Assembly (NCBI GenBank): GCA_009746045.1
Contig: RPFO01000380.1
Span: forward strand, 2,055,899-2,105,187
DNA: 49,289 bases
From: Mesostigma viride
Lineage: Eukaryota > Streptophyta > Mesostigmatophyceae > Mesostigmatales > Mesostigmataceae
Direction of reading: 5' to 3'
The notes below the pieces were generated by a model. That model saw nothing but the letters and a program-made list of their open reading frames with translations, did no database searches and had not been told where the DNA came from. Each line of letters opens with the position of its first letter. Within the stretch, counting starts at the first letter, position 1. Below, one piece after another: positions 11,301-23,252 of the stretch. A program made the translations under genes and the position numbers.

Positions 11301-14300
11301 TGGTCTTGGATTCTCCAAGGTTACTGGTTCGTAATAAGCGATCGTGATGCAACATTTTGACCAACCACTCCCTCGCCTGAAATATATCGCCCCAGGTTCT
11401 GGCATCCCCAAGCTCCTGGATCTCAAGATCTCGGGCCTGCTGGAGGAGGGAAGCACCCTGAAGGCGTCAGCGACTGTGGCATGGTCAGGTGGTGCCCCCG
11501 GTATTAGCATCCCCCAGTGGTTCCGCGTCGTGCCTGGCCAGGAGCCTGAGCCCGTCGAGGAAGCGACTACGATGGACTACTCGCTCACCCTGCAGGATGT
11601 GGGCTGCATGGTCAAGCTCAAGTTCACGCCCATTTCTGAGGCTGGCGAGAAGGGCGATGCGGGCGAATGCCAGACTCAGCTTGTGATGCCAGGTGCGCTT
11701 CACAAACGTGTAAAATCAACCAACACATCTAATTGGTAATACATTTCTTATTTCTCCAAGATGGCGTGAGTGGTTAAGTAGTCAGAGAATGTGATGTCAG
11801 CTGCTGCTAATTTGCCTTCATGTTGCTAGTCAGGCATCCTTTGTGACTACCCGCTTGGGTTCAGCTTCGCAAATCATCTTGGCTTTCCTTGAATTATTGT
11901 TCTCCTTGGATGCACGATTGTGGCTGTTTGCCCGGGAATGTCTTCGAACACGCAGGGCGGCCGAAGGTGGAGAATATCCACATTGAGGGCTACCCCGTTG
12001 TGGGAGAGGTTATTGTCGGCCTGGTGAGTTCAGATGGCACGTGCTCATGTTTTTCCGGTCAATGCTTCGATGTGGCACAGCTAGCACCCTGTATGCCTCG
12101 TAGTGACCCGGCTTATGGGGTGGGGAAACTGCATGATAGTGAACGCAAGATTTAGTGTGTGGGGATCCTGATATATATGTAGTGGATCCTAGCTGCCTGC
12201 CTGGTTGCCCAACTACGGGTCTTGGAGTTTGTTGTATTGTTGGTGGCAGTTGCAGAGACGTCTGAACATGCTTGATCAGCTGTCCCAAATGCATGCAATA
12301 GCACCTCCGTGCCTCTCTCGTGTTTTGCTTGGCGAAAAGAATCCCTGTTTGTAACGAGCACTGCAAAGACTTGCCACAATGCTTCTCACACAATTTATTC
12401 TGAGACGGCTATACAGGGCGACTACTTCGGAGGAGTGGAGGGCGCGAGCCGCTTTGGCTGGCTGCGTGAGGACAAGGAGTCTCCGAGGTAGGCGAACTCA
12501 GTATACAATACACATGCTCTTCCGCGGGGATGCTGCTTGCCAACACCCCAGGGAAAGTTCGCTCAGCATATCCGTGTGAAGCTTGTTCTGCGGCTTGTAT
12601 CAAGGAGACAACCAGTGAAGGCCAGTAATCGGGAGAATCCGGACCATGGTAGCTCGAGCCTGCCGTTTTCTTTTCCGCGATTTCAAGTCGTTCAGGATGT
12701 ATCGCTATTTGTTAGGCATGTACTGCTTTTATATTCAGTAAGTAGAAGGGTGGTCCTTTACCATAAGTATGTCATGCGAGATGTTTACTTCAACCTACAA
12801 AATGCCCGACTTCCCTATATACGTCATATTTGTCGCAAAGCTGGTGACAGTTGTGTTTTTTTACGGTTGGGTGATCTCTTTTCTGTTGTTGCTCTCTCAG
12901 CGGCTTCACGCCCGTGGAGCTCTCGGGTAACAACCAGTACCGCATCACGGAGGAGGATGTGGGCTGCCGCATCAAGTTCACCTACACGCCCATCAGCAAC
13001 GAGGGCATCATCGGCACCGCTGTTTCGGCACTCACCGAACCAGTGGAATGGCGTAAGTAACACGCTGTTGGTCACCCGTGGTTTTTCCTTTGTTTTGGTC
13101 TCTAGGTGTCCGTCCGCTGGCAGCTTCCGCATGCGAAACCAAGGTTTTGGTGTAGTATCTTTCCTGGTTTAGTGTGCATCTTTGACATTTGGCATGTATG
13201 CAATCTTTCACTTTCAGTCCATTTTTCGTCTTTGCTAGCATGTTTTCTGTTTCATTAGGGTAGCTACATGTTTCTTGATGTCATCGCGGTAATTCAAGTC
13301 ACCGTTGCATCCACCAGTCAACAATGGAATAACTACATGTTTACATTTGTAGTTGAATCTCCACGGCCCACTGGCTGCTATATTCTTTGTTGTTTAGCAT
13401 GCACACATCTCTTGCTGTGTGTGATACAGCAACGTATTTAGATTTGCAGCAATTTTTGGTTGGGACATCATTATCCTGCGACCAGTTGAGGACGTATCTT
13501 GGATTGAGGATCTCATGCAGTGGCTCATGCTAAAATGCCAACCTGTCACTTGCCCTTAACTGCGTCGTGCAGCGGAGCCCAAGGTGAACGACCTGATGAT
13601 TGTCGGTGATGTGGAGGAGCGTGCCACCGTCAGCGTCAAGGGCCGCTACTCTGGTGGTCGCGAGGGCCAGAGCATCATTGAGTGGTTTGTGGGCGATGAC
13701 GAGGACAGCCTCGAGCCGCTGGACACGCCCGCGAATGCCACGGTATGTGTGGTCTTTTTGCATTTAGCGTGAAGTAGGGTTCAACATTTTCGTTCCGCGG
13801 TGACATGGTGCAGAGCGTGCACTATTCCTGGGTCGAACGGAATAGCTCTTGGCATTTCATCCTCTCTGTCTTGATGTGCAATCCCATCAAAGGCACGATT
13901 AGAATGATTGTCCAAACTGGGGCGGTTCTTGCTGGTGAACAATCAACATCACCTAACTGCGATTTGGGATTTAGAAAGCCAGTCTCAGTATTTTTAAAAG
14001 TGAAGCTAATGTTCTGTGCATTGATCATGGTTTACTGAAGTGCATCCCATGCACATTTTCTGATGTCATGTATGCTACCTATCTGTTTTCCATCCCATCA
14101 GAACTGCACCATCCCCACCTCAGCGCTGGGCAAGTTCCTGGCCGTCCGCTTCACGCCTGTGCGCTACGACGGGCTGGTCGGGAAGCCGGTCCTTGTGCTG
14201 TCCGATGAGCCCATCGCCGGTGAGTCCCAGCCAATATGGCATCTGGTGCTGGAGTGGCAATCACCCTACTGTTTGTCAAGACGCTGTTGGACCAAGCAAA

Positions 14301-17300
14301 GGCTGCAAGGAAGGCTGCAAAGCCTGTACAACCAGTATTTCCGCATTGACGTTGCATCACAGTCCGGTTTGCATTGGCGTGATATCCAAGGAAGCCTTCA
14401 GACCCAGTGTGCAATGACAGGGCCTTGGCATCCTGGCCGCAGTAGGTTCACAGCAGCAAAACATTTTGTTCATCGTAGGTACAACATGCGCACCTTAGCA
14501 GTGCAAGGAGCAGCTGCTTGTTTTTCCTTTTGATGGGATAGTCCATTATCCATTCTCCTTCATAGGTGCGGCAATGAGGCAAAGGTAGGCCTACGTGCCT
14601 GACGGGGTCACCATATAATGTTGTTTCGACACCAATCCATGCAGAGATTGCGCCTCGCCTGGATGCCATCTCCGTCACGGGCAACTGCGAGCAAGGCGAG
14701 ACGCTCACAGCGTCATATACCTACGTCGGCGGTGTGGAGGGCTCCAGCTCGTTTGGCTGGTACCGGAGGAAGGTAGGCATGCTGTGCCCATGGAGTGACA
14801 GTTGTTTGGGCACAGTGCTTCCCCATCCTCCCTAGGGCCTCCAACCCCAGCCCTCCTATCGTGGCATGTTTATGATTTACTGATTTGTGGAAGCCTTTTC
14901 ATAGGTTGACAAGGTGTCCAAATTATGGACAGTTGTTTAAAAGATGCTGTGCTTTAAAACCAGTTCGAAAGACCCCACTGGGGGGTACTGTAATCTAATT
15001 TAATGTGACGGTTTGTTATTTGATTGACGTATCGCATAATTAGTAGTTTTTGTGTATCAAGTTTTTGCGTGCCCCGTGGAAACATTTGGCAGGATGTGCT
15101 TGTTATCCCTCGTCCTGTGCGCCTTTCACATTTCTGCTATAGGAATTGCCCGTGTGGTCGTAGACGCTTAATCTTCTCTGCCTAGCAGTGTGGCGTAGCT
15201 TCCATGTCAGCGGCTCACCTTCCCACTTGTCACCTTGCATTGCCCTGCCCGCCTCGCCTTGCACAGGAGACGAGCGCGCAGTCCGTGCTGATCAATGGCA
15301 CGCGCGGCAAGCTGGAGTACGCGCTCAAAGAGGCCGACATCGGCTACATCCTCTCCTTCAAGTGCACGCCCAAGCGCTCGGATGGTGCCGAGGGCGAGGT
15401 GTACGAGGCCAACGCGCCATCCAGAATCCGCCCGGCCATGCCGCAGGTGCTGGGTGTCAAGATCCTGGGCACTCCGCTCGAGGGCTCAGAGCTTCGCCTG
15501 GAGAAGACCTACTTTGGAGGCACGGAGGGCAAGTCCCAGTTCCAGTGGCTGCAGGTGGGTTGCAGGCATGCACTGTTCTTCTCTGGTGATTCCGCCCTCT
15601 TTCTTGTCCCGTCAATACTGCTTCTTTTAGCAACTTCTTGGAGCACACACCTGGTATATGCAGCTGTGCTAACATACCCCTGCTTTGTTTCACTACACAT
15701 AACGCTAGCAAAATGTTGAAAGGGGTAGTCATAGAGACTGGTCATTGATGGCACGTATGATAGTTTTAATCATAATCAATCAATAATAATATTAATGTCA
15801 TCAACAGTGATGTAAGATATTATATCACAAGATGACGTGACTTGTCATCCATGCTCTCTGTGCACATGACACATTGCACTCCTTCCGGTGATTACTGTCA
15901 ACATGTTTACCTTCGCTGTCCTCTTCTCTTGGCTACATGCACTTTATTGGTTCGCACTCTTTTCCCCGTCCCGACTTTTCACACACCTACCCCCACGATC
16001 CCTCCCATCTCCCTAACCGGACTTCCCACTCCATGCCCCCCCCCCCCCCCCTCTTCCTCCCTCCCAAACCCAGATCTCTGAGGATGGCTCGTTCGTTGAG
16101 ATCGAAGGCGCGACTGGCGAGTTGTACATGGTGACCCCCGAGGATGTCGGCCACGAGCTGGCGGTGTCCGTGACGCCTGTGCGCAAGGACAACGTGGCTG
16201 GCGCGACCGTCATCTCCGACCCGACCGATCCGGTCGAGCCCGCGATCCCGACCGTCCACTCGCTGTCCATCGTGACGCTAAACGCCGACGGATCCGCCGC
16301 CCCCCAGGACAGCGCGCCTGTGGAGGGCGGCTCCCTCCAGCTGCACGTGTCGGTCTCGGCGGGCAAGCTGGGCGCTCCCACGCTGGCCTGGTACCGCGTG
16401 ACGGGCGACCGCGAGATGGTGGTCGCGCAGTCGGTCGACAAGTACGCGATCAAGCTCGAGGACTGTGGGTCGCGCATCCGCGTCAAGTACACACCCGTGC
16501 TGGTCTCGGGCGTCACAGGGATCGAGGCCGAGGCCACGACGAGCACGGTGCACGAGGGCGAGCCGACCGCGAGCGAGGTCACCATCAAGGGGACGCCGAT
16601 GGAGGACGTGCCTGTGAGCGTCTCGTGGAAATACTGGGGTGGCCGCGAGGGGGACACCAAGGTGCGCTGGATCGCGGCGGCGAGCGCGCTCCAAGGCGAC
16701 GCGCTCCAGCAGGCGGCGCAGGAGGGCTTCTTGGGCGCCGGCTACGCGGTGCTCACCGACAAGAAGAGCTACACGCCCACCGCGGCCGACGTCGGCAAGC
16801 ACCTTATTGTCGAGGTCACGCCCGTGCGCAAGGACGGAACGCGGGGCGTCCCCGTGGCGGCGGCCAGCGCAGGGGCCATCAAGGCCGAGGCGCCCGCGTC
16901 CAATGGCGTCACGATCAAGGAGCTGCAGGACGGTACGTTCGAGGCAACCGCTTCGTACTACGGCGGCATCCAGGGCAAGAGCAAGTACGAGTGGTTCCGC
17001 CTCAAGGGCGGCCTCCCGTCGTCCAAGACGGCAATCCCGGGGGCCACCGAGCGCACGTTCAAACCCACCCCCGCGGAGAACGGGCACGAGCTCATGGCCG
17101 CATTCACGCCTGTGCGCGCGGACGGCGTCAAGGGAGACACGGTGTACTCGACCGCGTCCAGGACCCTCATGCCAGGTGGGTGGCAGGGAGTGGTCGCTCG
17201 ACGGGGAAGTGCAGATGATGCTTCCATTGTGCTCTCTATGTTGGGGAATCAATCATGAGTGACGAGTGCGGAGGCGCTTGCATGAAACGGTGTACAGTGT

Positions 17301-20300
17301 CCTCAAGAGGACACTACGCCATGTTCTTGTGTTTCTCCCATTGTGTGTCCATCTGGCCGTTTCCCCTCCCTTTTACATATTTGCCTTCTTTTTAACATGT
17401 CCATTGCTCACAATTTTTGTTTTAACGATGTCTGTTTTCATCCAAACCCCTCTAAGTAATAAATTTCCTTGTCTTTGTTGTGCATGGCTTTATTAAAGCT
17501 TTCAGTCGCTTTGTGGTGTGCATTTGTGTGCCTTGTGCAACGTGGCCCGTTTTTACGGGTGTGTGACCATGTGTATGTCTGTGTGCCAGACTTCCCTATC
17601 CTGGACAAGCTGCGCATCGTGGGTGAGCCAATGGAGAACGAGTCCATCTTTGTGGAGTACACCGAGGACCCCAAGGACAAGCCGTACATCAAGGAGATCA
17701 AGCTGCAATGGTGAGTGGCAGACGCTGTTCCTGACACGTGGAAGCAGGAGGGTCAAAGGCCCAAGAATGGCCTTGGTGCCCTTGTCAATGGTAAAAGATA
17801 GTAATGTCTATCTGCTATGTTTCCATGGGCCATATTAATCAAAGAGTATACAAAGTCGCCATTTTGTTTACCCCCCCGTTTCTGTGTGTGAGGCCAATTT
17901 GGACTTCCATGGCACGCAAATTCCATTAGTCATAAGCCTCTCCAGTACGTGCCCTGCAAAATCGTTGGATAGCATGTGTGGGGCACATAGTAACTCGTTG
18001 AGTGCCACTCCGTGCCCCGATGTCTGCCACAGGTCTCGCAAGCAGGACAAGGTGGGCGCCCTCTTTGCGCCGCTGCCGGGTGAGAAGAAGGCCACCTACA
18101 CGGTAACGCTGGGCGATGTCGGCTGCTGCCTGCAGTGCCAGATCACTGTCACCGACATCTTTGGCCGCACCGGAGAGCCCCAGTCAGTATCCACGGCCAA
18201 GGTGGCAGCTGGTACGTGTGCCTGCGCTGACAGCGCGTATACCTAGTTGATGCCAGCCGATAGTTGATGCCGTGCCAACCAGTTCAGTGCTGCCGAAACG
18301 CTTCAGCATTGCAGGGGCTACTTTGTGGAATGTACATTCTTTGTTGTGCACCAGAGATTTCAACGTGCTAGTACTTTGTGGCGTGTAGATATTCTTCAGG
18401 ACTTTAAGGTAGTGTGTGAGCGACGGGTGCTCGTAAATGAAGATACAAGATCACTTGGTAATAACACGAGGCATCCAGGCAGCACGTTCTCCTGTCATCT
18501 GTCTTTTGCATGGGCCCTTGTTCAGAACTTTGCCATGCTCGTCCCAAGGGTGCTGAACTTGTACGCCGCACGATTTACTTCACTGTCTCCCCCTCGGTGC
18601 TGCAGGCCACCCCAAGATCACCAACGTGCTGGTGGAGGGCTCAGGTTTCCACGCGGGCAAGTACACGGTCAAGGGCACCTACTTTGGTGGCCACGAAGGC
18701 AGCAGCCGCTTCAAGTGGTTCCGCTCCATGCTTGGCGGCAATCTCATCCTCATCCCAGGTGCGTGGCCCATGCATGCTCCGTGGGGCGTGTTATGCACGC
18801 CAGCCAGTCTCCTGTCCGGTTGTTTGTGTGGTTGGGTTGCGGATTTTTCAGCGTGGCTACTTTTTTCCAGTGTACAAAGGCCATGATGAATGTCACGGCT
18901 TGTGCGACATATGCGTGTTGTCAGTTGCATGGTACTTTAAGTGTGGGCACTTTGATCAACTGTGGACTTGTGCCCTTCCTTGTTGGAAAAAGCTGAAGCC
19001 TGCCAAATCTGTGACTCAAATAGTGGGAAACAAGCTCTACATCATCCAACTTCGACACCAATATTAATCTCGCTGCTGACATCCCTCACTCACTTTCTTT
19101 GGCTGCTGCGGACCGCAGAGGCCACGAGCCGCTCGTACGAAGCCACCGCCGATGACGTGGGCTACAACTTGGTGGCTGAGTACATGCCCGTCCGCAACGA
19201 CGGCAAGACAGGCGAGGCCGTCTCCGCCCGCACCAACACTATCCTCATCGGTACGCTGATGCCGCCCATTCAGGGGCAGAATGTATGCCCGTGGAGATCC
19301 TTTGGCTTTTCCGATGATGGATGAGTAAGCTGCGTGTGTCTCTCTTGTATAGCATGCCATGGCATCACAATTTTGTTTTTCGCTCGAGCAGGTATGGTGC
19401 GTCTGGTGCTGTCGATTGGCCCATTATGGCCCATTATGTGAAGTGATGAGTTTGGCGTTTTATTGGAACAGCACACCCGGTTTCATGCTTGGCATGTTCT
19501 GTGGATTTGCCAGCAACGGATGGCCAGGCACGTCGCCTTTGCGTTTGGTATGAATTGCGTCGCCGTTGCGCTTGGTATGAAGGCTTTCCACTTTGTAGGT
19601 GCTGACATCGTGTCGCGTCCTCCTGTCTATGCCCTGCCCGGGCTGCATGGTGGTTCATTGCACACTACTGGCCGTTGCCCACCCCCCTGCAGACAAGGAG
19701 ATGGAGAAGGATGTGAAGGCCATGATCTCAACGGGAGAGGGCAAGTTTGAGGTATGCTTATGCATCGGAGGGCCATGGTGTCAACGCCCTTTTATGGTGA
19801 GATGTTACAGATGCAGCAGTTGCTGGAAGGTTCCGCGTTTGCTCCAATGAATTAACTCCGGATTATTCCCATGGACGGTCCTTTTCTGTTCCATTTGCTC
19901 TCACCAGGTGTGGCGGTCATCCAACACCAGCAACCCTGAGGGCCGGCGGCTGCTGGATATCAACGTCAAGCGCGCAAAGTTGCTCAAGGCCGGCTGGCAG
20001 GGCGGGTTGACCAAGGAAGAGATCCGGACAACCTACCTACCGCCCTACAAGGTGTGTATTCATTTATTTTTGGAGCTTGGGGGGGTCGGTGGGCAGGGTG
20101 TAGGGGGGGTGCACAATTGCAGCCAGTGCGCCACAGCCAGTGCGCCAATATGCTTGATACGCACCTCAAATCATATCATAAGTAAGTACTTGCGTGTCAT
20201 GCGCAAAGGCATGCCACGGAGTACTATGCTAATCTCATTAGAAAAAATAATTACACAAAAGTTTAAACAAATATCGTCTGCATCATTCCCCAACCATTAA

Positions 20301-21043
20301 GCACTAGATGGGATGTAATCCTCATCCGAGCTGTCCTCTACTGTAATGGCAAACGAGGTGGTAGTGTAGCGGCTATCCTCAGGGCCAATAACCTCCACCT
20401 GTGGACTTCTACCCTGGCTAGCAACGGGCCGCGGGGCCCGTGGGGAGAAAACAGGAGCATACCCCTCAGAAAGGTGCTTATCGCAGTCATATCATAGTAT
20501 GCGTGCCAAATTGCTTGATACACACCTGAAATCATATCACAACATGTGTACCAAGATGCTTGATTCCCACCTGAAATCGTATCATATTATGCAAGGCCAC
20601 CAGGGAGTCATGTTTGGGTGACTGGTCCCACTCTTTTCACGTTTCAAACTCCATGGCATGCAGCTAATTACACATGCCACCTGTAGAATGCCTGAAAGAA
20701 CGCGCCATGGCTCCCCAGTCATGGAAACGTTTTCAGTGTAAGGTGTTTGTGTTGGAGATGTACAGCCATGACCATGATGCAAGCATCTCCAACATCAGCT
20801 GCAGTTCCTTGTCCATGTGCTGTCTTTCTGTTTGCTCGAAACTTCTTTCCGTGACTTTGTCATGGCAATTGTGCTATTCCATGTCTTGGATGTGGGTCAC
20901 AGGCCAAGCTTCCTACCGACGGCAGCCAAACCAAGTGCACCATCCTGTTCAGCGACACGTCGTCTGTTGACATCTACGTTCACTCCCGTCATACGAGGGA
21001 TGTCATCTTGTTCGTTCTCCGCGGCATGGGGAAGAAGTTTTAA
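5303..21043 (+). CDS. AIR9: AIR9-like protein (LRR plus A9 repeats), 26 exons
   Basis: I assembled 26 exons with GT-AG introns whose phases all agree. They sum to 4497 nt, giving 1498 residues and a TAA stop at 21041-21043. Order: exon 1 (5303-5521) is a 73-residue basic Ser/Pro-rich N-terminus, seven LRRs follow, then 11 A9 repeats, then a conserved C-terminal domain. This is the architecture of plant AIR9, a microtubule-associated protein that marks the preprophase band and cell-plate insertion site. Arabidopsis AIR9 is about 1700 residues, with a longer N-terminal microtubule-binding region and, as I recall it, also 11 A9 repeats. The N-terminus here is much shorter, so either microtubule binding differs or an upstream exon was missed. 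The start was chosen because it is the first ATG after the promoter gap and is followed by basic AIR9-like sequence. A role in cell division in this organism is inferred. Confidence 0.88.
5892..10262 (+). other. LRR domain of AIR9, one repeat per exon
   Basis: Exons are 5892-5957, 6624-6689, 7460-7531, 8166-8231, 8971-9033, 9612-9677 and 10163-10262. The first six are 63-72 nt, phase 0, and each carries exactly one LRR unit: for example YLYVRYNNLTSLAGIEELTS, QLYIDGNNFTTLEMLPELPY and VLSFADNELESFSSFPDFPA. The last exon caps the domain (FLRVGGNQLEDNELWRTAAI) and ends in phase 1. Introns are long (about 370-930 nt) and hold no gene. Confidence 0.88.
8724..8767. repeat. TTAA-type microsatellite in AIR9 intron
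   Basis: Repeated ttaattaa units with two interruptions, inside the intron before exon 8971-9033. The same TTAATTA tract type abuts the retroelement copies at 21.47 kb and 23.22 kb, so it may mark a former insertion. Nothing of an element remains here that I can see. Confidence 0.85.
10549..19250 (+). other. Eleven A9 repeats of AIR9
   Basis: Exons are 10549-10889, 11113-11227, 11396-11692, 11956-12023, 12417-12487, 12901-13052, 13573-13742, 14102-14219, 14645-14772, 15267-15554, 16074-17175, 17590-17710, 18033-18211, 18606-18758 and 19119-19250. Each repeat is about 90 residues. It opens with a strand such as VKILGTPLEGSEL, has a YFGGxEGxSxFxW core (for example TYFGGTEGKSQFQW), and closes with DVGxxL...TPVRxDGxxG (for example DVGHELAVSVTPVRKD). 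I count eleven. The long exon 16074-17175 carries about 3.5 repeats without an intron, while most others are split once. In the known family A9 repeats form an Ig-like beta fold. In plants the A9 region is linked to localisation at the cortical division site. Confidence 0.85.
16036..16051 (+). repeat. 16-base poly-C run before a splice acceptor
   Basis: A run of 16 C lies about 22 nt upstream of the acceptor at 16073 and serves as its pyrimidine tract. The length is likely variable between cells or reads. Confidence 0.9.
19693..21043 (+). other. C-terminal conserved domain of AIR9
   Basis: Exons 19693-19751, 19908-20051 and 20903-21043 encode EMEKDVKAMISTGEGKFEVW, then LLDINVKRAKLLKAGWQGGL, then KCTILFSDTSSVDIYVHSRH, and end in GMGKKF before the stop. 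The region matches the conserved end of plant AIR9 proteins, which looks PH-like. That fold is recalled, not tested. The last intron (20052-20902) is long and contains a small dispersed repeat. Confidence 0.75.
20151..20590. repeat. Small dispersed repeat in last AIR9 intron
   Basis: Three copies of a ~30-nt motif (tgcttgat, then a variable step, then cacctgaaatc and atatcat) lie at about 20151, 20512 and 20557. The last two are tandem with a period of about 45. This may be a remnant of a small non-autonomous element. No terminal repeats were found. Confidence 0.55.
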
Positions 21044-21452
21044 TGATTGACAAATGTGTTTCAAGAGGCATGCCTAGTATGGTCTGCCAGTGTTTTGCTG
21101 AGATGCAAACCTTAAGTTTTTGTCTAATGTTTGCGAGATATCTTCAAGTGTGGCGATCAACGCAGGATTTGTTCCTGATGCATGGAGCAGCTTCACGTGT
21201 TTTGTGCTGAAGGCAAGGATGTATTAAGTGAAGGATGTATTTGCGCTGCTCTGCACCCAGATCTTCATGTGTTTATGAAACAGTGGGTATCCCACAACTT
21301 TGAAGTCAACAAGCAGTGGTCACAACTCAGCGTCCTGCCGCTGCGCCTCTAGTATTCATATTTTAATTCGCAACGTTAATTTTATTGTACATGGATATTT
21401 CTGCTGTTGGGCTTCCTGTGGGCTATGGCAGCCCTGGCCATGTGGCTCCAAC

Positions 21453-21457
21453 TGTAA
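21453..21457 (+). terminator. TGTAA polyadenylation-type signal of AIR9
   Basis: TGTAA occurs about 410 nt after the AIR9 stop codon, just before the retroelement boundary. In green algae such as Chlamydomonas TGTAA is the common poly(A) signal. The stretch 21044-21496 otherwise looks like 3' UTR with no gene. Confidence 0.45.
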
Positions 21458-21496
21458 ATAGCACCATTCATTGATTAATTAGTTAAGAACATTTAA

Positions 21497-23220
21497 CTCC
21501 GTTGGGAGCCGGTATACTTAACACATATCCCTGAGAAGGGGCATACATATGGCGACCGGTTGGCGACCCCGCGTTTGTCATCGATGCTCTGCGGGCCGCC
21601 CTCGAGGCACGCACTGAGGTACTGCCCTTGATTGCGCGCCTTCATGATTCGCAGACCAAGGGTCTGCTTCTGTGGTTTTGCGCTCACCCTCGCGTCGTTC
21701 ACTGGCTCCGGGGCGCTCTTCCGGCTCAGGTCCGGCTGGCCGCCGAGGGCCACGACGAACGCATCCAGTCGGCCTTGGCGCAGCTGGTCCCGGGCCCCGA
21801 CCTCCCGCCACATGCTATTCGCATTGCCTCCCTGCCTGCACGGATGGGTGGCTGCGGTCTGACTCGTGCCGCCCGGCTGGCCCCAGCAGCATTTTTGGGC
21901 TCCGTCGCTCAGTCGTGGGCGGAAAGCTGCCGGCTCCTGCCCCTTTTGGCAACGGCAGCGCCTGACCTCCTGGACCCCAGCAGCCCTTTGCCCTTCGTCA
22001 CCGCCATCCAGGAGGCCTATGCTGAGATCCAGCAGGCCTGTTCTCCCGTCCGTGCCGCTCAGGCGGTACAGCGCCACCTCCCTCGCGGCACTCCCTCGGT
22101 CGCCTCCGTTCAATCTCCCGCCGCATTCCCTGCTCGCGTCATCGATAAACACCAGAAAACCTACGCGGGTATTCTGCACACGGCTGATTGGATTGCTCTT
22201 TTCGCGGACCTCAACGCCCAGGGACGTGCGTGGCTGTTCTCGCTTTCCTTGCGGAGTGTGGGCTCGGCGTACCTTCGTGCTCTTCCCATGGCCCCCCATT
22301 CGCCTTGGCTCCCAGCCACTACTCGGTGGCGCTCCGGCACCAGCTATTTGCCCCGCAGCCTCTTGTTCCGGCCGGGCGGCCTTGTGGTAGCTGTGGGCAG
22401 CCGCTGGATCCCACGGGGACTCACTACCTTGCCTGCATGGGGGCCAACAGAATCAGAATTGGTATTTGTATTTGCACACTGTCCTCCTGACGGTGGTGCT
22501 CGCCATGATTCGGTCGGTTTTCCCCCACGCGAACATCCGGTCCGAGGATGCGGATGGCGCTGCCTTCTATTCCCCCAACCACCGGCCTGACATCGTGGTG
22601 CTGGACTTTGAGGGGGTGGCCGGCATCTGCTTATTGACGTTTCGGTGGCGCGGCCCTTGGCTCTTAGCCACGTGGCTGGGGCCTCCCTCACGGCAGGTTA
22701 CACGGCGGACCGGGCGGAGCGGGCCAAGCTCCTGGCCTACGGCGACGTCGGGCACCATCGTGTGGTGCCCTTTGTCCTGGAGGAGTTTGGGGCCATGGGG
22801 CCCCTGACCTCCGCCTTCTTCAAGGAGTGTTGCCGGCTCCGGGAGGACCGGCTGGACCTGGAGGGCCAGCGGGCCCCATGGTCGGCGCGGACCTGGACGT
22901 CATATTGGCGTCAGCGCTTGTCGGTGGCGCTGACTCGGGCCATGGCTGACATCATGCTCCGCCGTACGCGGGCTGATTTTGCGGTGCAGCAGGGCTATTA
23001 GGTTCCTCCCGTTAGGCGTTTCCATTGGTCTTATCGTAGTATAGAGCTTTGACATGGCTCTGTATATAGGTTTATAGCTGGGCGTTTGCTTTGGTTTGAG
23101 TGATTTCACTCTGCTGTAAGTAATTATATTTTTAATATATACATATGGCGTTCAATACATCCTGCAGGTGGGGGATGTATTAAACTGCCTACTCTGGGTG
23201 CATGAGGTGCACCTGCACCA
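21497..23220 (+). mobile_element. 5'-truncated non-LTR retrotransposon with REL-type endonuclease
   Basis: The copy consists of a ~57-nt head (ctccgttgggag ... ccctgagaaggggcat), a reverse-transcriptase C-terminal remnant, a zinc knuckle plus endonuclease-like region, and a 3' tail. The tail carries a 9-bp hairpin (aatacatcc / ggatgtatt) and ends in gcacctgcacca directly before a TTAA repeat. The order RT, CCHC, RPD...D is that of R2/NeSL/CRE-like elements with a restriction-like endonuclease. It lies about 450 nt downstream of AIR9. No target-site duplication was identified. Confidence 0.7.
21559..23001 (+). pseudogene. Remnant of non-LTR retrotransposon polyprotein
   Basis: Only the C-terminal part of the polyprotein survives and it is split by frameshifts. 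Reading opens at 21559 (GDPAFVIDALRAALEARTEV) and continues LIARLHDSQTKGLLLW and ARMGGCGLTRAARLAPAAFL. That is the thumb/linker region typical after RT in these elements. A frameshift near 22290 moves to the frame with CGSCGQPLDPTGTHYLAC, a C-x2-C-x(n)-H-x4-C zinc knuckle. Another shift precedes HRPDIVVLDFEG. A third, near 22640, leads into ARPLALSHVAGASL and VVPFVLEEFGAMGPL, ending at the stop at 22999-23001. RPD followed by a hydrophobic strand fits a restriction-like endonuclease core. There is no RT catalytic YxDD motif in the window, so this copy is inactive. Confidence 0.7.
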
Positions 23221-23243
23221 TTAATTAATTAATTAATTAATTA
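23221..23243. repeat. TTAA microsatellite between two retroelement copies
   Basis: ttaattaa units start exactly where the 3' tail of the upstream copy ends (gcacctgcacca) and stop shortly before the head of the next copy. It may be an element tail or the preferred target. Confidence 0.85.
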
Positions 23244-23252
23244 TCAACATCA

